From assembly GCA_040758475.1 (NCBI GenBank), contig JBFLVN010000144.1:1-9287 (forward strand): a stretch of DNA of 9,287 nucleotides, written 5' to 3'. Each line of letters opens with the position of its first letter. Positions within the stretch are counted from its first letter, which is position 1. This document shows, in pieces, positions 5,784-9,287 of the stretch. Below the pieces are notes generated by a model, which did no database searches, had not been told where the DNA came from, and saw only the letters and a program-made list of their open reading frames with translations. A program made the translations under genes and the position numbers. Source of the stretch: JBFLVN01 sp040758475. GTDB taxonomy: Bacteria > JAGRBM01.

Positions 5784-5788
5784 AGAAA

Positions 5789-6619
5789 ATGCCTACCATT
5801 CTCGACAAGATCGTCGCCGAACGGCGCATCGCGGTGAAGGAAGCCAAGGGGAAGCGAAAGCTTTCCGAGCTTGAAGACCGCGCCAAGAATGCGCCCTTCC
5901 ACCGTTCGCTGGCCGGAGCCTTCCCTCGGAAGGAAGAAACGCTCCAACTCACGGAGAAAGAACCGCATCGGATCATCGCCGAAATAAAGAAGGCCTCCCC
6001 TTCCAAGGGGCTTCTTCGCGCCGATTTCCACCCCAAGGAGATCGCCGAGAGTTACGAGGAAAATGGCGCCCGAGCCATCAGCGTCCTGACGGAAGAAGCT
6101 CATTTCCAAGGATCGCTCGACCATCTCACCGACGTGGCCCACTCGGTTTCCATTCCCGTGCTGCGGAAAGACTTTTTCGTCGACCCCTATCAAGTGGTCG
6201 AAGCCCGGGCCTTCGGCGCCAGCGCCATTCTGATCATCGCCGCTTGCACGCCTCGTTCTCTTGCGGGAGAACTCCTGGCCGCTGCCAAAGAATTCTCCCT
6301 CGACGTCCTGGCGGAGGTTCACACGCTCAAGGAGCTGGATGAAATTCTCTCGTGGGACAAGGAAGTCCTTGTCGGGATCAACAACCGGGACCTGCACAGT
6401 TTCAACGTCAACCTCGAAACGAGCCTTTCGATCCTCCCCCATGTCCCCGCGCATTTCCGGGCCATCTCGGAGAGCGGCCTCGGGAAGCGCGAGGACTTGA
6501 ACCGCCTCCGGGAAGCGGGCGCGGGAGGCTTTCTCATCGGGGAAAGCTTCATGAAAGAAAAAGACCCGGGCAAGAAACTCGCGGAACTGGTGGGAGGAGA
6601 AAAGCCCGCTGCTTCGTGA
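5789..6619 (+). CDS. trpC: Indole-3-glycerol-phosphate synthase
   Basis: TrpC closes the indole ring, turning carboxyphenylamino-deoxyribulose phosphate into indole-3-glycerol phosphate with loss of CO2. The product is 276 residues, normal for a single-function (beta/alpha)8 enzyme with an N-terminal helical extension (about 1-45). Visible active-site motifs are AEIKKASPSKG (64-74; Glu65 and Lys67), LRKDF (125-129; Lys127), AEVH (175-178; Glu176), GINNRDL (196-202; Asn198) and ISESG (226-230; Glu228, Ser229). All catalytic residues known for the family are present. ATG 5789 is chosen because MPTILDKIV matches the family N-terminus; the open frame extends upstream to 5540 but that part overlaps trpD. 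It begins 5 bases after the trpD stop with only a weak purine-rich site, so coupling is likely. TGA is followed at once by an in-frame TAG (6620-6622), giving tandem stops. Confidence 0.97.
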   Translation: MPTILDKIVAERRIAVKEAKGKRKLSELEDRAKNAPFHRSLAGAFPRKEETLQLTEKEPHRIIAEIKKASPSKGLLRADFHPKEIAESYEENGARAISVLTEEAHFQGSLDHLTDVAHSVSIPVLRKDFFVDPYQVVEARAFGASAILIIAACTPRSLAGELLAAAKEFSLDVLAEVHTLKELDEILSWDKEVLVGINNRDLHSFNVNLETSLSILPHVPAHFRAISESGLGKREDLNRLREAGAGGFLIGESFMKEKDPGKKLAELVGGEKPAAS

Positions 6620-6623
6620 TAGA

Positions 6624-6640
6624 GTCTCGGCCTAGGAGAC
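6624..6640 (+). promoter_or_regulatory. Small hairpin masking the trpF ribosome-binding site
   Basis: In the 30-base trpC-trpF gap, GTCTC (6624-6628) and GAGAC (6636-6640) can pair around a 7-base loop. The right arm and loop edge contain the trpF Shine-Dalgarno GGAG (6635-6638). The stem is only 5 base pairs, so any masking would be weak and easily opened by ribosomes finishing trpC. Confidence 0.3.
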
Positions 6641-6649
6641 CGCTGCACC

Positions 6650-7300
6650 ATGATCAGAGTCAAAATCTGCGGGATCACTTCCGTCGCCGATGCGCTGTTG
6701 GCCGCCCGGGCGGGCGCCAACGCCATCGGCCTCATCTTCCACGACAAGAGCCCCCGGAACGTAACGCCGCAGCGGGCCAAGGACATTTGTTCGGCACTCC
6801 CCCCCCTCATGGGAGCCGTCGGCGTGTTCGTAAACGAATCGGCTGAGAAAATTCAGGAAATCCGCGATCAGGTCGGATTCGGCTACGTCCAGCTTTCAGG
6901 GGAGGAATCCCCCGAAATGGCCAAGGCCTTCGGGCGGCGGGCGATCAAGGTCCTGCGCCTCAAAACCGAAGCCGACCTCACCCAGATCGAGTCCTACGCC
7001 CCCACCGTGGGGGCCTTTCTTCTTGATACGCCCAAGGAGGGGGTCTACGGTGGCACCGGAAAGACGGGGGACTGGAGCCTCTACCGCCGGGCGGTCGAAC
7101 GCGCGACGCGCCTGGGGCGCCCGGTGATCCTGGCCGGGGGGCTGACACCGGAAAACGTGGGCGAGGCCGTCCGCCAAGTGAAACCTTTCGCGGTGGACAC
7201 GGCGAGCGGCACGGAAAAATCCATGGGTGTCAAAGCCGCCGACAAAGTGACGCGCTTTGTGCGCGAGGCCGTGGCGGCGGGTCTTTCCATCAAATCCTAG
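6650..7300 (+). CDS. trpF: Phosphoribosylanthranilate isomerase
   Basis: TrpF performs the Amadori rearrangement of phosphoribosylanthranilate to carboxyphenylamino-deoxyribulose phosphate, the step between TrpD and TrpC. The 216-residue product is a compact (beta/alpha)8 barrel of usual size. KICGIT (5-10) holds the catalytic Cys7 and LLDT (124-127) holds Asp126, matching the base and acid of known enzymes. Phosphate-binding segments are LAGGLTPENV (161-170) and VDTASGTE (182-189). Two motifs deviate: the usual QLHG reads QLSG (81-84), and the usual VDxSSGVE reads VDTASGTE. Both lie near the active site, so kinetics may differ, but the fold and catalytic pair are intact. The start is ATG 6650, with GGAG at 6635-6638, 11 bases upstream. 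trpB starts 2 bases after the TAG stop. Confidence 0.95.
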   Translation: MIRVKICGITSVADALLAARAGANAIGLIFHDKSPRNVTPQRAKDICSALPPLMGAVGVFVNESAEKIQEIRDQVGFGYVQLSGEESPEMAKAFGRRAIKVLRLKTEADLTQIESYAPTVGAFLLDTPKEGVYGGTGKTGDWSLYRRAVERATRLGRPVILAGGLTPENVGEAVRQVKPFAVDTASGTEKSMGVKAADKVTRFVREAVAAGLSIKS

Positions 7301-7302
7301 GG

Positions 7303-8502
7303 ATGAAAGCAAGCCTTCCAAAATCCCGGGGCCACTTCGGCCCCTACGGCGGCCAGTACGTAGCCGAAACGCTCATGCCCGCCTTGAGCGAGCTCGAAGC
7401 GGCATGGGCGAAGGCTAAGCGCGACAGGAAATTCCAGAAGAATCTCGTCCACGCCCTCGAAGAGTACGTGGGCCGGCCGACGCCGCTCACCTACTGCGCG
7501 CGGCTGACCGAAAAACTCGGCGGCGCGAAGATTTATTTGAAGCGCGAGGACCTCTGCCACACGGGCGCCCACAAGATCAACAACACGGTGGGCCAGGCCC
7601 AACTCGCGCGGTGGATGGGAAAACCCCGGCTCATCGCGGAAACGGGCGCCGGACAGCACGGCGTCGCCACGGCCACTGTCGCCGCCTGGATGGGCTTCGA
7701 GTGCGTCGTCTACATGGGCGCCGAAGACGTTCAGCGCCAATCGCTCAACGTCTTCCGGATGAAACTTCTGGGGGCGGAAGTCCGGCCCGTCCAAAGCGGA
7801 TCGCGTACCTTGAAGGATGCCATCAACGAAGCCCTCCGCGACTGGATCACGAACGTCCGCAATACCTTTTACGTCTTCGGCTCCGTGACGGGGCCCCATC
7901 CCTACCCCTCACTGGTGCGCGATCTCCAATCGGTCATCGGCAAAGAAACCCGAAAGCAGTACCAGAAAGCCGAGGGAAAGCTCCCCGACCTGCTCGTCGC
8001 CTGCGTGGGCGGAGGGTCGAACGCCATCGGTCTTTTCCATCCCTTCCTGAAGGATAAAAAAGTCGCCATGCGGGGCGTGGAAGCGGCCGGCGAAGGACTG
8101 GACAAAAAGCACGCGGCTACCATCGGGAAGGGGAAACCCGGAGTCTTGCATGGAGCCAAGAGCTATCTGTTATCCGACGATGACGGTCAGGTGCTCGAAG
8201 CCCACTCGATCTCGGCGGGATTGGATTATCCGGGCGTGGGACCAGAGCACTCTTACCTGCACGACCTGGACCGGGTTCAGTACACAAGCGCCACGGACGA
8301 AGAGGCCCTCGAAGCGGCCAAGATGCTCGCCCGGACGGAAGGAATCCTCCCCGCCCTCGAAAGCGCCCATGCCATCGCGGAAGTGATCCGCGCGGCGCCC
8401 AAGATGAAGAAGAGCCAGGGAATCGTCGTCAACCTCTCGGGCCGCGGCGACAAGGACATGAATACCTATTCCAAAGTCCTTGGGTACGATTTGGGGATCT
8501 AA
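7303..8502 (+). CDS. trpB: Tryptophan synthase beta chain
   Basis: TrpB condenses indole with serine to form tryptophan using pyridoxal phosphate, and receives indole through a tunnel from TrpA in the alpha2-beta2 complex. The 399-residue product is the standard TrpB1 type, opening with the typical GHFGPYGGQYVAETLMPAL (10-28). HTGAHKIN (86-93) holds the PLP lysine Lys91. ETGAGQHG (113-120) holds catalytic Glu113. The PLP phosphate loop is GGGSN (236-240), and LSGRGDKD (378-385) places the Ser that contacts the PLP ring nitrogen. The usual DLNHTGAHK reads DLCHTGAHK, a mild change. ATG 7303 comes only 2 bases after the trpF stop with no spaced Shine-Dalgarno, so translation is probably coupled. 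trpA follows after 5 bases, consistent with matched production of the two subunits. Confidence 0.98.
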   Translation: MKASLPKSRGHFGPYGGQYVAETLMPALSELEAAWAKAKRDRKFQKNLVHALEEYVGRPTPLTYCARLTEKLGGAKIYLKREDLCHTGAHKINNTVGQAQLARWMGKPRLIAETGAGQHGVATATVAAWMGFECVVYMGAEDVQRQSLNVFRMKLLGAEVRPVQSGSRTLKDAINEALRDWITNVRNTFYVFGSVTGPHPYPSLVRDLQSVIGKETRKQYQKAEGKLPDLLVACVGGGSNAIGLFHPFLKDKKVAMRGVEAAGEGLDKKHAATIGKGKPGVLHGAKSYLLSDDDGQVLEAHSISAGLDYPGVGPEHSYLHDLDRVQYTSATDEEALEAAKMLARTEGILPALESAHAIAEVIRAAPKMKKSQGIVVNLSGRGDKDMNTYSKVLGYDLGI

Positions 8503-8507
8503 CGCCC

Positions 8508-9287
8508 ATGAGCCGGATCGAAAAGGCATTCGAGCGTACGGCGGCCGAGGGGCGCGCGGCCCTGGTCGTCTACGTGACGGCGGGCGATCCCTCGCTCGAA
8601 CGGACGCCCGAAGTCCTGGCGGCTTGCGAGCGGGGTGGAGCGGATATCATCGAACTGGGCGTTCCGTTCTCGGACCCCATGGCCGACGGGCCCACCATCC
8701 AGGCGGCAAGCCAGCGCGCCCTCCACGCGGGCACCAAGGTGAACGGCGTATTCAACGCGCTAAAGGAATTCCGGAAGAACTCCCAGCTCCCCGTCCTGCT
8801 CTTCGGCTACTACAACCCGGTCTTTACGCGCGGTCCCCAAAAGTTCTGCGAGCAAGCGGCCGGTGCGGGTGCCGACGGGCTCCTCATCGTCGATCTCCCG
8901 CCCGAGGAAGCCGAGGAATTACGGCCCCATGCTGAGAAAGAAGGGCTCGATCTCATCTATCTCCTCGCCCCTACTTCGACTCCGGAGCGGATGAAACTCG
9001 TGGGGCAAGTCGCGAGTGGTTTCGTCTATTACGTGCAGGTGACCGGCGTGACGGGCGCCCGAAGCGACGTTCCCAAAGACCTCTCCGGCATGGTCGGAAA
9101 AATCCGAAAACACATCGATCTTCCCGTGGGCGTGGGTTTCGGAATCAGCTCGGGAGAGCAGGCCGAAGCCGTGGCCCGCGTGGCCGACGCCGTGGTCGTG
9201 GGAAGCGCCCTCGTCTCCCGCATCGCCGCGGCGGGGAACAGCCAGAACCTCGGAGAGCGGGTCGAGCAGTTCGTCAAAGAACTTCGG
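8508..9287 (+). CDS. trpA: Tryptophan synthase alpha chain, open at right edge
   Basis: TrpA splits indole-3-glycerol phosphate into glyceraldehyde-3-phosphate and indole, which it passes to TrpB. The frame opens at ATG 8508 and runs without a stop for 260 codons to the last base of the window. Complete family members are about 255-275 residues, so only a few residues and the stop are likely missing. The catalytic pair is intact: Glu49 in IIELGVPFSDP (47-57) and Asp60 in MADGPT (58-63). Other family motifs are VDLPPEE (128-134), VYYVQVTGVTGAR (173-185; Tyr175), GVGFGIS (208-214) and VVGSALV (230-236), the last two binding phosphate. A GGGGA at 8493-8497 inside the trpB end serves as ribosome site, 10 bases upstream. 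This is the last visible gene of the trp cluster; whether more genes follow is unknown. Confidence 0.96.
   Translation, partial: MSRIEKAFERTAAEGRAALVVYVTAGDPSLERTPEVLAACERGGADIIELGVPFSDPMADGPTIQAASQRALHAGTKVNGVFNALKEFRKNSQLPVLLFGYYNPVFTRGPQKFCEQAAGAGADGLLIVDLPPEEAEELRPHAEKEGLDLIYLLAPTSTPERMKLVGQVASGFVYYVQVTGVTGARSDVPKDLSGMVGKIRKHIDLPVGVGFGISSGEQAEAVARVADAVVVGSALVSRIAAAGNSQNLGERVEQFVKELR

Noticed and set aside
5540..5788. Upstream extension of the trpC frame (83 codons)
   Set aside because: It overlaps trpD out of frame and the family N-terminus MPTILDKIV starts at 5789.

Overview
The window looks like chromosomal DNA from a GC-rich Gram-negative bacterium. The signs are a signal-peptide protein ending in a beta-barrel-like phenylalanine, Shine-Dalgarno (SD) sites of GGAG/GGAAG type, and high G+C at third codon positions. 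I cannot place the lineage. The gene families would fit many phyla (for example Deltaproteobacteria-like, Nitrospirota or NC10-type lineages), and that is only a guess. No mobile element, CRISPR array, tRNA or rRNA is visible. No gene-free stretch exceeds about 210 bases.

Left edge (1-712): the first 36 codons of a minus-strand gene run off the window. They look like the N-terminal domain of a GH15 glucoamylase/trehalase-like protein. It is divergent from a GTG-initiated MarR-family regulator. The 136-base gap between them carries an AT-rich patch with a plausible minus-strand promoter and an imperfect dyad that could be an operator.

Middle (709-4556, minus strand): guaB (IMP dehydrogenase), guaA (GMP synthase) and a small secreted, Gly/Ser-rich, barrel-like protein form a probable three-gene operon. 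guaB and guaA are 18 bases apart. The third gene starts inside the guaA stop codon (ATGA). Its own stop codon overlaps that of the convergent MarR gene (TTAG). IMP is converted to XMP by GuaB and then to GMP by GuaA; the third gene has no evident link to this pathway.

Divergent control region (4557-4763): it holds a good sigma70-type promoter for guaB (TTGACA, 16 bases, TAAAAG). A perfect 9-base inverted repeat covers its -10 box, and a GC-only hairpin lies in the guaB leader. On the other strand there is a candidate trpD promoter whose -10 box sits in the palindrome GGTATATACC next to a (CG)6 run. A hairpin occupies most of the short trpD leader.

Right half (4764-9287, plus strand): trpD-trpC-trpF-trpB-trpA are tightly packed with gaps of 5, 30, 2 and 5 bases. 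Together they convert anthranilate to tryptophan: TrpD adds phosphoribose, TrpF isomerises, TrpC closes the indole ring, and the TrpA/TrpB complex makes tryptophan. trpA is open at the right edge after 260 codons, so it is nearly complete. trpE and trpG (chorismate to anthranilate) are not next to trpD. GuaA, like anthranilate synthase, uses glutamine amide nitrogen, and TrpD uses PRPP, the precursor shared with purine synthesis. The head-to-head arrangement could therefore allow joint control, but this is inference.

Overall this is mostly housekeeping biosynthesis. The parts most worth a second look are the guaB/trpD control region and the uncharacterised barrel-like protein coupled to guaA.
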